DNA from: Heterotrichella gracilis
Taxonomy: Eukaryota; Sar; Xanthophyceae; Tribonematales; Xanthonemataceae
Assembly: GCA_032358255.1 (NCBI GenBank)
Contig: JAULBX010025253.1
Span: 1 to 64,000 of the forward strand
Length of the DNA stretch: 64,000 nucleotides
Reading direction: 5' to 3'
This document shows positions 37,001 through 49,874 of the stretch, one piece after another. The position numbers were made by a program, and so were the translations under genes. The notes beneath the pieces are model-generated. The model was given only the letters and a program-made list of their open reading frames with translations, searched no databases and was not told the DNA's origin. Position 1 is the first letter of the stretch; every line of letters begins with the position of its first letter.

Positions 37001-38736
37001 TAACCTGCTCCGTGGGGAGCGAGGAGGGGCGTGCCGTCCGAGGCCCTTTTCAGATTACCGGCACTGGGGATGCAAATTGGCATTATTGATGCACTGGGGA
37101 TATGAATTGGCAATTTTGATCCCAGGGGTGGTCCTCATGGGAACGCTATACTCAAGAATTCGATAATTCAGAAATTTGTGGGTTTTTTAGCCTATCTCTA
37201 TGCTGTTTCAGGCTAGCCGGTACCCGCCGTCCGCTCGCCTTATACGGCACGCCAAAAGTCCATTCCCCCCATTGTTCACCTCGCCCCATTTCAACTCACG
37301 CAGGCGGTGCGCCTTGAGTTGGCAAAATGCCAAGCTGACAACGCGGCCCTGGCACTCAAGTGCGCACAGCTAGAGGGCGCACAGGAGGACTTTGAAGGTT
37401 TGGTGGGTGTGCTCAATGCTGACCTGGCACAGGTAACGGGGGAGTGCCTTGCATTGGAGGAGCAGCTGGAGGCGACACGTGGCGGGCGGAAGGTGCGCGC
37501 CATGCCCTTTACTGCCATTGTCCATAGCGTATAGCCCATTACATCTCAAATTGATTGACGCTGATCAGACTAGTCATAGCCCTATATCTTGGCACATAGT
37601 TGCATGTGTTGCACAGCTTGCAATTGTTGTGTCGCAGGTTGCATTGCGTTGCCTGTGCAGTCATGCCATGTAGGGCAATCATGTATTGACTGACGACAAC
37701 AACAACCACAGCGATTGCTCATCCTCCCTTGGACCCTGCCAAACCCCCAGAGCCTGACAAGGATCTAAACAATCACCCCTTCACTCATCACCCCATTCAA
37801 CCTCCCGCAGGCGGTGCTCCTTGAGGAGCTCGTGCAATCCCAGGCCACAGATGCCGCCCTGGCGATCCAATGCGCACAGCTAGAGGGCGCCCAGGAGGCC
37901 CTATCAGGGCTGGTGAATGTGCTCAATGCTGGCCTGGCACAGGCGCAGGGGGAGCGCCTTGATTTGGAGCAGCAGCTGGATGTGGCATGTGACGGGGGGG
38001 AGGTGCACGCGCCATGGACTCCACCGGAGAAAAAGGCCAGGACAGACATGGGAGGGGTGGGCAGTGATGCAGCCAAGGCCGCGGCTGATAAGCCAGGCTG
38101 CAAGGTATGGGCAATGCCGTGCAAATTGCAACTCTGTTTGTACTGGCAGTGCATGAAGCTCTAATAAATGCCTCTGCACTGCCATCCTCACTGGTGCATG
38201 ACATGCAACCCTCACATTGTGATGCTGTAAGGGTTGCATGCTGCACATTGTGATGCTGTAAGGGTTGCATGCTGCACATTGTGATGCGGTAAGGGTTGCA
38301 TGCTGCACAACAGTGCTTGGCATGATTGCGAGCGTTTGCAGTGATGTTGCATGGCAAGCACTTGCATATATGATATATCTGATCGTGTGTATACAATGCG
38401 CTGACCAACTTCAACTGCATTGCGCTACCGCAGGTTCTTGTCTCCTGCGGCAGCCTGCAACTGTCCGAAGCCCTCCTGGCATGTACACCAGCATTGTCAC
38501 AGAGCGAATGCGAGTGCAGCACGCCACTCAACACCGCCGTAACCACCAGGCGCACCACATGCACAGATGAGGCGCACGACAGCGGGGATAGCAATGCCAG
38601 CTCTGTGGCTGCCGGCATCAGCACTGGCGGCGGCGCCTACCTGTCCCATAAGGGCCTCATGCCTCGCAAGCTGTGGTCCTACCTGCACAGGAAGCAGGAG
38701 CCTGCACCAGCCACGCGCAAACCCTGGAAAGGGTGA
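34081..38736 (+). CDS. single-span membrane protein with long coiled coil and tandem exon repeats
   Basis: I do not recognise the family. Eight exons join, every one in phase 0: 34081-34194, 34431-34934, 35229-35681, 35956-36372, 36588-36779, 37304-37492, 37811-38104 and 38434-38736, giving 821 residues. The N-terminal 45 residues are polar, followed by one membrane span (about 46-63, VVGLVLWAVLSVALLVAA) and then a heptad-rich coiled coil to about 690. Exons 5, 6 and 7 encode the same 63-64-residue unit, recognised by AALA(L/I)xCAQLEGAQ and (L/V)GVLNAxLxQ. Exons 3 and 4 also begin alike (LxQQLxDxQAA...ATQRI). Because all introns are phase 0, exon gain keeps the frame. The tail is Ser/Thr-rich and ends in a basic stretch. 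It could be an organelle tether or golgin-like protein; this is a guess from shape only. Confidence 0.85.
38213..38308. repeat. minisatellite, three units of about 31 bp
   Basis: The unit CACATTGTGATGCTGTAAGG plus GTTGCATGCTG is repeated three times head to tail in the last intron of the coiled-coil gene. The third unit has one base change (GCGGTAAGG). Confidence 0.9.
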
Positions 38737-39890
38737 TTTGGCCATCCTAGTGCCAGGGGGGGGCAGCAGTGCCAGGAGCGGGGTTGGGGATTGGCTGCTC
38801 TTTGGCAGCTAGGCAGATATTTTACAATGTATTCACTCCTACATTCAATTGGGCTGTCCAGCTGCCAGTGCATTGTGAAGTGCACATGCAAACCACGGGA
38901 TCCATCAGTTTGTATGGGTTTGTCTGCACATACAGATACATGCAATGGTCATGACAAGAAGGACATGATACGGCATGTCATTATATTTGGAACGTAACCC
39001 TTGTACCTGCAGAAGTCATGGTGCTGCATCCAGATCTCAATGTGGATAATATCTCATCTTTTCATTGGGTACAAATTCCTGGATAACAACAAACATGCAG
39101 CAATGGTCATGACATTTAGGCCGTTGTGTCAATGCTAGTGGGAATTTTGATGCAGCATATATTCAATTCATGCCCTATAGGATGCCCTGATCATTAAAAT
39201 ATATACAACTTTGGCATGGCATGGCATGGCATGGCCTGACTCAGGATGTATACGCAGAAGTCATAGGCTAGTGTTGCTGAGACTCAGTTGTGCCCAATAT
39301 TTTCCAGGAAGCATGTTAGGTCGTATAAACGGATCTTTGTGTGTAATGTAGTTTGTTAGATTTATTACAGAATAGCAGCAAATCAAGAGACTCTGTAGTG
39401 ATATGGGGGCTACTTAGTAGCCTCGGAAATTGTGCCGCTTCCCATTGGGCAGGCTGTGGCGCTTACTAATAGCACATAATCAGCAGACATACTGACTTGA
39501 CCAAAACTTGTAACATAAATCGACCCATTATTGTCCAAATTGAACTGTTCAAGTCAGTGTTACACTTCCACACTGTGTCAGGCCAAACCTTCCTCAGATG
39601 ATCGATTTAAATCAACGCTTGCGGAAATCAATTGGCAATGCAGTGCTAGTGGGCCCCCGTTGTGGCACTCAGTCTGCTACTAGCGTGACGCCGTCCCCAT
39701 CAATGACATGGCATGTTGAATTGCAACTCAGTTGCAAATGACTTCAAGATTATAATGATGGACATCTGCCTATAATTAGCCTAAGATGAGTGACTCCAAG
39801 ACTTTGGAGCTCAGCACATATTGCCATTCCATGTTATCAGAAAAGAAAAACTGTTACCTAAATGTGCATATTCATTCGGCTTGCAGAAAT
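38737..39890. other. A+T-rich spacer
   Basis: The convergent 3' ends of the coiled-coil and GT92-like genes meet here. I see no exon. There is a short GGCAT microsatellite of about four to five units at 39213-39234. Confidence 0.5.
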
Positions 39891-42139
39891 TCAAGACAAT
39901 GCCCAATGCCATGCTGTGTAATCCTGCCACAAATCACCATTGGACCTTGTCTGCCCCAACTTGTTGCGGATACGTAAGACCTCCAGCAGGTGCATGATGG
40001 CACCGCAGCTGCTGTCGCTGCGCTGGAATACAGGTGAATACTCCCCAGGACAATACGTACTTCCACGGGGCACTAATGCGCACGCTGCTTGAAATTCTTT
40101 CTTTGGGTAGGCCCAGTGCTGGTAGACCGCATCGGTGAGTTCGGGCCTGTGCAACGACTTTGGGAATTTGCTGTAGGTTTTGTGGAATAAGTGGTAGTGT
40201 GAAAGTGGAGCGAGGGGCCCTTGCGACCAATCCCAGGCGTCAATCTCCCTCTCCAGCACCCTGTTGGGCTGGCTGCATGTGTCGCACAAGGTGTTGCGCA
40301 CTTGCCATGTGGCCATCACAGCAGAACCCAAGCAGCCTCCCGGGGCAAACAAGTCCTTGATACTCCCAGGCCGATCCAACGTGAAGAATTCATCCAAATC
40401 CACCACCATCAAAACGCTGTTCTGGCCCCACTTGGCCAAGGAAATCCAGGTGCTGAGTAGCGCCTGCAGAAGGGGTATGCGATGCGTGGTTCATTCATGC
40501 GTGATTATTCATGCATGCTGAGTCAGATGTTGGAGACATGATCACATCATCGCAGCCACCATCGTGCTGGCATGAAATGCAGATGTGCGCATGATTTCAG
40601 GTCGCTGAGGTCAGGTTCTCCTGGATAATGTATCCACAGTGCATACATGCATCCTTTCCCCAACGATGACATTGTGTTCTCACTCGATAATTGGAGGGGC
40701 AATTGCACATGGGTGAGGATGCACATCTATCGTTGTCATTGCAAATGTGCCTGTTTGCAAAAAACATGTACCTGGTCTGCGTTGGGCACATGGATCTTGT
40801 TGTTCAGCGGTTGATGCTCCCACAGTATGAACTCTAGCTGCCCACCAGCCACGTATCTCTGCAGCACTGGGGATGCAAGCATGGTCCCAAGTTGCTGCGG
40901 CCGCAGCGCCATCACCATGCCATCCACCCCCAGCCGCTTGTGGTACTCAATGTGCTGCGTCATGGTGTTCTCAACTATGAACATATCCATAGAGAAGAGG
41001 GGCTTCATGACTGTAAATACCTTGTCAGGCGGGTGGTGCGGGGAGTTCCATTTGGAGCTGTTGAGGTCCAGGGCTTGCAGGCATTGGCCCAGGGAGAACA
41101 CGTTGCCCTGGTGGCCCCACCCGGACTGCTTGACCCAGTACTTTTTGGTTGCATCCAGCTCTGATGCAGGAATCACAAGCTCCACCGGCACGGGCACCCC
41201 GCTGCAGTGCTTGTCCCCGTGCCACTGGTTCACGCGCAGGCGCTTGAACATGTGGCGCGGCACCTGGGTGAGCGAAGCTGGCTTGCTGGGGGATCCCGGC
41301 GCGTATTCTGGGATGGCTTCCTCGATGAACAGCTTGAAATTCCAGTAGCAGGCGGGCCTGTCCATGCACTCTGGGTAGGCGTGCTTCTCATTGGGCCATG
41401 CTTCCCGGAACGCCACAAACCCGCGCATGCTCACTGTGGTGCCATCAGTGAAGCACTTTGTGTACAGCTCCAGGCGGCCCGCATGCGCTGATGGGAATGA
41501 GCACGCGCCTCGTCTGGTGGAGTTGTACGCGCAGGTGCCGCACCTGTCGCCTGGGCAATTGCTGCATTGTCTGCTGCCTGCAATTTTGCATTCCCATTGG
41601 CAAGGGGTATGGGCACTGGGCAAGTGCCAATGCTGCAAGTGATATTGCAATGCATGACCATGTGAATCAATCACTTTGATTACCTGCATGATTATGTTAT
41701 CCAATTTAAATAGGAAACGCAGTAACATAACCCATTCAATTATCACCACTGTGATGAGCTTTAGAATTTGCATCAGGACAATGTCTTTGCCAATAACCAC
41801 GGGTGTACCCGTGCACTGTGCATGCATGTAACAGGGTGCGCGGGTCGGACTGGTGTTCAGTGACCTGATTATCTTACCGATAAATGGGTAATACTGTACC
41901 CCATAGTCCTCCCCAGTGTGGTATAATCCTTGAGCATACCAATCAACCACTGGTTCTTTATCCAACCGCTCATTGCCGTCTGGAAGTGCTATCACTGTCC
42001 CAGAGGCGCTGGTTTGCAATGCTGGATCAGTCTCAGGCTGAAGGGGTGCACAGCAGCAACGTCCAACACACACTGCCAGCACTAGAAGCACCGTGACGGG
42101 TTCCTTGCTGGAAAGACTGCGCTTGTGAGGCGCAACCAT
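39891..42139 (-). CDS. GT92-like glycosyltransferase, type II membrane protein
   Basis: Probable Golgi sugar transferase. Three exons join: 42139-41878, 41577-40772 and 40463-39891, giving 546 residues. The start chosen, MVAPHKRSLSSKEPV, puts a short signal anchor (VTVLLVLAVCVGRCCCA) at about 15-32. The middle has a Cys-rich block (QCSNCPGDRCGTC). The family signs are TVMKPLF..., then an ENTMTQHIEYHKRLGVDGMV stretch, which is the usual N-terminal half of the GT-A fold, and VDLDEFF (377-383), the metal-binding DxD. Family members typically have YDLDEF here. The first intron (41877-41578) is free of stops in this frame and 300 bases long, so a retained form would also be readable, but it would insert a poorly ordered stretch. 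An upstream in-frame extension to 42238 exists and lacks support. Sugar and acceptor are unknown. Confidence 0.75.
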
Positions 42140-44116
42140 TGTCACCACTGAAAGACCGGGAAAGAAACGGGACGTAATCCGCTCGACAGTCAGACAATCT
42201 GCGCCACTGCCAACGTTGATGAACCACACAAAATGCACCTACATCGCCACATTTGTCAGACTACTGGCGCTAAAAGAGAGTCCGAGCTTGGCGCAGACGT
42301 TCCTATGCTATACGCCTTGTTGACACATTGCGTAACCTTTTGAAGTTTGTGACACCAACAGACCATATGTGACGCCCGCGCGGCGTCAGTGACGCGCGAG
42401 TGACACATGATCGACCTGGTCCAGACTGGCGCTGAGTGGGTCAAAAAGAAAAAAGAAAGAGAGGAAAAAACCGCCCACGCCTACCTGACGCCAGGCACAA
42501 CACACACACCAGGGCGAGAATATGGGGAGGTTGAACTTCAACACTGTAACAAAAGGCACGTAAAAGTGTCCACATGACAAACAGCACATGTCAACCTGAC
42601 ATGATGACATGGCATTGGCCAAATTGAACTTGGATTCAAATGATTGCCCGCAGCTGCCAGTGAATCAGGTGACAGTCTCCAAGCAAGTGCTCCCAAATGC
42701 TTCATGCAGGGCCCTTAGCCTAAGCCTTAGGGGCACCAGGTTTGTGGATCATCATGGTGACTTGTGAATCACATCAGATCATTTGGATATTTCAACTTGC
42801 TTGACGGGGCTATGCTTCTGGATATGCCTTGCGATCCACTGCCCTTTGGTGTGCCTGGCCAGGAAGAACACTCGCGGTGTGTTGTACCCAGTGTGTTGCA
42901 CCCAGCGTGTTATACCTGACCAGGGGCCTGTAACCTGACACCACACTGCGGCCGTTCCCTTTCATTATTTTTCCTGCCCATGAAATGATTGCCAATTGCA
43001 TGCGACGTCCGGCTGTTGTGGCCAGCTGCAGTGAGCACACGCACATGCGTATGCCATCCTGGAATACCTTGGTATGCATTGCAAGCGCCACAAGACAAGC
43101 CAAGCGCCACACGGCAAGACCGCAAGGGCGTCATGCACAAATTGCATGGCAGCCTGAGCAGCAACAATGGTATCACCAGCCGCTGGCGGCCCACCACCAC
43201 CACCACCACCACCACCACCACCACCACCACCAGGCCATGTACCAATTGCACCCACCCACCTCAAATTGCTGCCCCAGAGTGGCCCATCGGGACACAAGCT
43301 AATGCCGCTGCATTCACACAGTGACTGCGCTATGCGCTGAGCTGCTGCCAATCATCTGGTATGATACCAGAAGCAGGACTGTGCCCATTTGACCGCGCGC
43401 CATATCATGGGCATGCGCATGAATTTTGCCGAAACCTTGGCAAGCAGCTCTTAAGTGTACAACCCTGACCAAAATGTGACCAGCAACAAAGTTATGGCCC
43501 ATCTGGGTCACAGTGAAACCGTTTCGCAGACAACGCATTGCCAACCATTGCAATAGCATGTCCGGCAACGCTCTGCGACAACAAAAATTCGTAGCATTTG
43601 CAATGAACTGGGTCATTGTTACAAGAATGACCTTGATTTCATTCAACTTTTTTTCTTCTTCAAATTGCCAACATGTTCATTGAACTTCGCTCATATAATA
43701 TCCATTACTGTCACGGAAATAATTGGTTTGATTCATTTGCCAAATGCCGGTGGTTCCCATTGAATCTTGCTGCTTGAACCCTGGTATTTGGCGGCAATAC
43801 ATAACATTTGTGATCGTCAATATTAATGGTCCTGATATTGTATGCTTTTGATTTATGGGCACTGGTAAGCCAATTGATAGCACTTGCTGACACCGTTTCC
43901 TTCTGCAGTAAGCATCTAGGCCCTCTGGAATGTGACAACAGCATATACTTTTCACTGGCACGATGCGCCACGATAAACTAGTGTACAGTCTAATAAACAT
44001 CTTGTGAGCCTTCTAAATTGTGCTTGTGCTTTCTCCTGCGCGCTGCACATCCTTCCTTTCTTTGCACAAGGCTGGTGGTGAGTGACTCCCTGGAGCTGCT
44101 GATCATCCTTTGCTCC
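42140..44116. other. spacer without a supported gene
   Basis: No exon with good splice context was seen. It contains a perfect CAC/ACC microsatellite near 43191-43232 and a palindromic CG-rich patch around 42372-42405. Confidence 0.5.
43191..43232. repeat. (CAC)n microsatellite
   Basis: About 14 perfect CAC triplets lie in the spacer. Open frames through it (poly-His, poly-Val, poly-Gly) are artefacts of the repeat. Confidence 0.95.
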
Positions 44117-45209
44117 TCACACCTTGAAACCCTCCCCTCGGCGGCCTCCACCGCAGCACGCCCGCATGATCCACATCCCCACCAGCACCGCAAACAGGCC
44201 CACCTCCACCCAGCACAGCACCAATGCCGCCATCGCCCAGTCGTGCCATGGCTGCTGCTGGGACGCTGCAGAGGTGATGTCTGATTGGTTCTGAATTACT
44301 ATGCCTGCCACCGTCCACCAGGCGGTACCCGCAATGTAGAGCAGCAGGTCCAGAAATCCACCCATGCCGCAGCAGTAGCACGTGAGGCACTGTGGGGAAA
44401 GGGGGGGAGCATGTGAGGGGCAGGGAAGGGTTCTTAGCATGCTGTGCAAAGACCCCGCATCCAACAGGAAATTATGTTCACCTCCCACTCCCCCACAATA
44501 GATGGGAAGCAGGTGTTCACGCTTGCCACGAACATGTTGGACACAGGCAGCCAATCGCGATGAGAACTTCACTACTGCAACGAAAACCCTAGGTAGGGAA
44601 TGCACGCAAAGCTACTGTGCCAGATGGATAAGACGGGTCAATGACAAAACCATTGTATACTCATTACGGGGGTTGCATAGCAGGAGTTTTAACCACCCAC
44701 ATAGTTGCCCTTACCTGCAGCAAGGACACCGCAAAGGAGGCTGCTAAGGAGACACCAGAAACCACATACAGGTAGACACAGGCAGTGTCGCCGCCGCTGG
44801 TGGGTGCAGCTAGGGCGCATCCTTGGTTCACGGACACATCAGTTCCGTCAATGGTAAGTTGGACGCCATCCAGCTTGAAAGATGTGATGAAAATGATGGC
44901 AGTGGCCACTGCTATCTGTGGGTGGGTGGGGCAGTGGCGGGTGGTGAGCGAAGAGTTCTGAGGGGTTTCTTGTACATGTTGGCCGTTCAGGACACTGGCA
45001 GGCAAAAGAACCTTGTACAAACCAGCAACTAGTTTAGTATTGGCCAACATCTAGCTCAGCAGGGTGAGGCTAGACCTAGTAGTACTCGCGGCATGGCCCG
45101 CATTCCGTCCCAGCAGCAGGTACTGACTAGGTCCAGAAGCGAGGATGCAGGTGCGGCCAGCAGCATACAGCCAACAGGAAGGATCGAAAGACACAAACTT
45201 GCAACTTGC
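44117..45209 (-). CDS. small multi-span membrane protein, 5' end unresolved
   Basis: I do not recognise the family. Three exons are supported: about 45209-45128, 44915-44715 and 44389-44117, ending in a stop. They give about 185 residues after an unresolved start. Membrane segments are visible in VASLCLSILPVGCMLLAA, IAVATAIIFITSF, CVYLYVVSGVSLAASFAVSL, GGFLDLLLYIAGTAWWTVAG and WAMAALVLCWVEVGLFAVLV. Between the second and third lies a loop of about 35 residues with two Cys, likely lumenal or extracellular. The tail is short and Gly/Arg-rich (CCGGGRRGEGFKV). The arrangement recalls tetraspan (MARVEL-like) proteins, but no signature fixes it. The exon at 45209 has to be entered in phase 2, so at least one more 5' exon is needed; I did not find a convincing one. 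Confidence 0.55.
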
Positions 45210-46565
45210 CTGTAGGAAAGAGCAAAGGTGATAGAAGAACCCGCTGAAGCACCCCATCGCGGTTGCCTACCGTAGTCCCCACTCCTCGTCTTCAATTGGA
45301 CCGGACTTGTCACTGGGGTGTAATAGCGGGGAGTATAGTATGTGGCCACAGTTGGTGTATAGTTTGTGCTAACCCGAACTGACCAGAAAATGCGACGTAC
45401 GACGGCCAACGATGCATGCCACCAAGAAAGGTTGCCTGACCAAGCAGCGAACACACAAACTCTGAGGTTTACAATGCAGTTGTTGAAGAATGGGCCAAGC
45501 ACTCGCTGTTAAAACTGTTAACTTTGACACTCCCTCGAGCGCAGTTATTTATATGCAGTTCAGTGTTTATTGATATCAGCACTTGTCCTGCACAATTAGC
45601 ATCACCTGGGCATGAGCTGGGTGCCAAGTGGCACACAACCAAATACAGCAGGGACTGAACAGGAGTTAGCCTTTATGTACTAACCAAGTCATAATGTTGA
45701 ACAAAAGAAGAAGGAATTCCCCCCCCTCACCCCGCACAAGATATACCTCGGCGTGTGCACCTGTGGGCTCTTGCCTATGTGGTCCATGCCCTTGCATCCA
45801 CCCCGCGCATTGCGACTGCATAATAGTATATAGCAGCCAACTGTGGTTTCAGACTGGTTGTCTGATGTCAACACCAAGGGTGCTGCTGGCCGTCGCAAGG
45901 TCAGCTGATTTGTTTCTTCTTATACTGGTTTTAATGCCACAGTGGATTTGAGTCAAGGCGGGGATGCGCAGCGTCAGGTACACGGCGCAATAGTTAGTGT
46001 TTACAGACATTGCATACCAAAGGGCAATGCAGTCCTACAAGGAAAGACCACAGTATAGGCTTGGCCAGATTAGACATGCGTCATGACTTTGGAAGTGAAC
46101 GATGCGAAGCTTGAAATCCGCAGCTGCAACAGAACCCAATCTCACCGCTCAACCTTGGTAAAAATACGTTAGCACTCATCAAATTTTGGATGACACACCG
46201 GCGAAGTGGCCACAGCTGTACAGCCATTAGACTAGCTGCTCAAGTTGTGCCTACAAAAGGTAGGCCGGGTTTCAAACCGGCCATGCTGTCCTGATTGGCC
46301 AACAAAAACCCTATAGAATAGCGCAGCAACAGGTGCCAGAGCACCCTCCGCGATAAGCAGCAAAGCAATCTCTCTATAAACTGCAGTGTCAAGCCTGGAT
46401 GGGTTGCCAATGCGGTATTCTGTTGACATGGAAAAACACTCCTGTCGGGAAAACTGAAATCTCCTACGACGCCCTTCCCAGGCCCCAAACCCTACTGCCG
46501 TATGCGGCTACTTGAGAGCGGAAAACACCAAAGCACTACCCCCCCCCACCTCTACCTGCCCCACC
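45210..46565. other. spacer, possibly with the missing 5' exon of the small membrane protein
   Basis: A short frame starting at 45257 (MGCFSG...) lies directly before the 45209 exon but cannot be joined in phase with an intron of normal length. Otherwise no gene is seen. Confidence 0.4.
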
Positions 46566-49000
46566 CTACACCACCTGCACCACCTTTGACCCATCCTCAT
46601 GCAGCAGCGTGCTTGCACTGTCCTCGTGAGGGTGCCTGGCCTTCAGATCCCCCGTCACATCCATCGCGCTATCTGGCGCGCTGTCAGACCCCCCACTGCC
46701 ATCATCGTCACTCGAGCGAGGCGCCACATGCTCATAGCCCTCCTTTTTAATGTGCTCCCCAGCCTCGAGATCGTCGCTGCCAGCCTCGCCCTCCAGGGTG
46801 TTTGCCGCTGCCTCCTCCAGCGCCGCCTCGCCCGCGTAGCGCCCCCACAGCTTGCCCGTGCGCCACTTGTAGATGAACAGCAGCAGCACCAGGATCCAGA
46901 AGGACAGGTACAGCATGAGCTGAAGGGCGGTGCCTTGGGACTGCAGGGGGAGCAAAACGCAGCGTGAGGGAGTGCAAGCTTGTGGCAATTTGATGGCGGG
47001 ACAGAGACAAGCGGAAAATGGTCCCACGTCTTGACGATGCTTGTTCACCCTAAACCCTAAACCAGACTGGCGATCCTAAACATGGCTCTGCGCACTGCAC
47101 CAGCATCTCCCCATGACAGCCTGTGGGTTGGCTTTTTCGACCTAGCATTCCAATGCAGGGAGAAAGCCACTGCTGCTGTTGTCACTCTTACCTCGTAGCC
47201 CAGCAGCGCATGCAGCATCGACCAGAACTGGTTGGTCTGGCTGCAGCAGCCGTTCCAGTCCCACAGGAACCTGTTGAACCACGGCCGCCGCGCCTCGTTG
47301 TAGCCAAAGTAGCCAAAGGCGCCCGTGGACTGGAAGCTGCGGCAGCCGCTGCTGACCAAGCCCGCGGCGATGAGCAGCAGGAAGCCGCATGAGAAGATGA
47401 AGAACCACATCATCTTGCGGATGGCGGCGCCGCTGCAGGGTGGTGGGGGGTGTGGTGGTGAGCGGGTGGGCGGGCAGCATGGGCATTGGTGTGGTTTCAT
47501 ATGGCATGCATGAGGATAGGTGTGGTATGCCATGGCATGTATGGGCATGAATATGGTATCGCCGTAGGGCATGCGCATGGGTGCAGCCGATGTTTGCTGC
47601 AGCTGCATGGGATGAGCCCCTCATGTAGTCCTCCTTCCCCATGCACCCGAATCCCCCCGGGCCATGCAACCCACAACTGGGTACAAGCAATAGCATGCAC
47701 CATGCGTGCATGTCTAGAGCGCGACTGCTCGCTGGTAGCCCCACTTGCGCTATTATGCACGCACTCTGCGAGGGCGTTGCTAGGGTTTTGTTAAGGGTAT
47801 TGTACTCACGTGAGGTACACCACCAGGCCACACGCCAGCCCGCAGATGATGCCCACAATGGCGGAGATGGGCAGCGCCTGCCAGTCAGTCCCTGAGGACA
47901 CGCCTGCCAGGAAAATAACCGACTCCACGCCCTCCCTAAACACCGCTGAGCCTGTGAGGAAGAAGATGGTCCACTTCTGCTTGCGCTCTAGGTCCTGTGG
48001 AAGAAACAAATGTGTAAAAGAATAGATGGATTGTAATGGAGATGTAAGTAGTCTTATGGAGATAGGTGGAGGTGGAAATTTATGGGTTGTGTGTTTGCGC
48101 AAGCGCATGGGTAGGATAAATGGTTTGGTGCAACAGTGGGGATAATGGCAGTAAGGTGGAGAGAACGGGTGCGGATGGTGGATTTGGTTCCATGCAACAA
48201 TGGGGATCATGGCAGGAGTGGATGGCTACAAAGCCGCATGATGTGGAACTTTGAGGCAACTGGCGCACAGGGAATGGGTGGATTTTCGAGTGATTTTTGG
48301 GGCTGGGCCCACAGCGAGGCGGATGTGTGTTTACTCACATCCTTTGCTTCCAAGCTTTGCTCCAGCTTCCTCCTCCACTTGATTTCTATGCTATACATCT
48401 TCAGCATGGCAAAGGCCACGACGGTGATCAGACAGCTGGCAATCCATGCGATGGTCCCCTTGAAGATCTCCTTGGTGTTGCCGGTAAAGAGCTTGTTGCC
48501 AGCCACGTAGAATATGATGATGAACACCGCTCCCAGCGCCATGGCTGAGAGCAACCCAGCCAGTGCTCCAAACCACACTGGAGGGCATTGAACAGCAGGG
48601 GTCGGGCATGGCATTGGCTTCGGCATTGGAATCCATCATGGCGTGGCAGCACAGGTTCAAACACATGAGGATCGATAGATGACCGTGAGCAATAGATATT
48701 ACTCTGGCCAGCTAGCCTGGTGTGTCCAGAAAAACGAGTGCACCGTGAGGAGCCTTGACCAAAGGTGCCATGGTGAGGCATACCGTTGCGCCAACAGCAC
48801 ACAGCTAAGGAACTGGGGGTTTGCAGTCACGCCTTGCGCAGGTGCACTGCGTACTACTGCAACAAAGCCTCACCTTGGCGCTTTAGCCGTGTCATGCCCA
48901 GCCTCCCCAGTAGCTGCAGCAGCACCGCCACAATCACAGAGGCCTCCAGGCACTCCCGGAACATGATGAACATGGCAGCGACTGAAAAGTACTGCGTCAT
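46566..49000 (-). CDS. FTR1: FTR1-type high-affinity iron permease
   Basis: Plasma-membrane or endomembrane ferric iron permease. In fungi and Chlamydomonas the family works with a multicopper ferroxidase. Five exons join exactly: 49000-48874, 48577-48339, 47994-47810, 47432-47192 and 46940-46566, giving 388 residues. Both family hallmarks are present: RECLE (15-19) in the first membrane segment and REGVE (142-146) in the fourth. Seven hydrophobic segments can be counted. A Trp/Cys-rich lumenal loop (RPWFNRFLWDWNGCCSQTNQ) lies before the last segment. The tail of about 95 residues is acidic and Ser-rich (SSDDDGSGGSDS), likely cytosolic and possibly a phosphorylation or sorting region. The start chosen puts RECLE at the usual distance from the N-terminus, with no signal peptide. 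No ferroxidase gene is seen in the window. Confidence 0.93.
47047..47063 (+). repeat. telomere-like tract in FTR1 intron
   Basis: ACCCTAAACCCTAAACC lies in intron 4 of the iron permease gene. Confidence 0.7.
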
Positions 49001-49874
49001 CGTGCCTAGCTTGCCTCACCACCCGATGCAAAAGGATAAGGAATCGCCCGCGATGGGCAGTGTACCGACACGCAGGAGTGGCCGGCCTATATCGCCCCCG
49101 CACAGATGGGCACACCCCCCAGCAACCACCTCTTGTAGAATTGAGTAGCGCTAGATGGCGAAGTGCGGAGTGCGAGGCGGCCTGATGCTAGAACTACCTG
49201 GTTGCTCCACGTATTTACCACCGCAGCAAAGCAATGGGGAGTGTCTGGGCAAGTCTTTCAAGCCTGGCGACTGTGGCGCACGGTGTTAGGCATGTGCGGC
49301 GTTCGCACCACAACGACACGATGCCAACCCAGACAGCACACGCAGGAATGCAGGGAATTGCAAGCCTCCACGCCGTCAAGGCCTGTCGCCTCCACCCTCT
49401 CCCGGGTGCTTGCTGCGTGCAGTGGCTGCGGTCAAGCATGGCTTGCGACGTGCAGGCCAAGCGTGTGCGGGGCGTGTGCGGGGCGTGCCTAGCGGCAGGC
49501 ACTGCAGCCAGTCTCGCAGCCACAGCCACCATCACGTCATTTCTTGTGCCACGACAACACCCTAGCCAAGGGTTACCAAAATGTAAACCCATTTCAACTG
49601 CAGCTAGCTCGTGTGAGCGGTGCAGTTAGTGTTTTCAGGTGTTTCAGTGCGGCAATTGACTGCAACAATGGCACTGAAACGGTTGTACAGTGACGGTGGT
49701 TGCAGATTGTGCATCGCAGCCACCTAGGAAGATAAGTTACAAGGAGAAGGCCAGTTGCATTCCAACCAACCATCAACAAACCAAATGTCACGGAAAGGCT
49801 GTAATTCCTGACTGGTAACAATATTTCTTTGTGTTTAGTTAAAGACTTCTGCTGCCTGGGATGTCCCTCACGCG
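49001..49874. other. spacer between SET gene and FTR1
   Basis: Both flanking genes are on the minus strand, so this holds the SET gene 3' end and the FTR1 promoter region. I recognised no motif and no exon. Confidence 0.5.

Noticed and set aside
40736-42238. GT92-like first exon as a single 500-codon reading frame from 42238
   Set aside because: The stretch 41877-41578 has a good GTAAGA donor and TTGCAG acceptor, is A+T richer, and reads as low-quality protein; removing it keeps the frame. The start at 42139 sits directly before a signal anchor.
42965-43351. Poly-Gly, poly-Val and poly-His frames around 43.2 kb
   Set aside because: All are produced by the CAC microsatellite.
46262-46281. 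Palindrome GGCCGGGTTTCAAACCGGCC as a regulatory hairpin or terminator
   Set aside because: A single short imperfect inverted repeat in a spacer, with no context; nuclear genes do not use such terminators.
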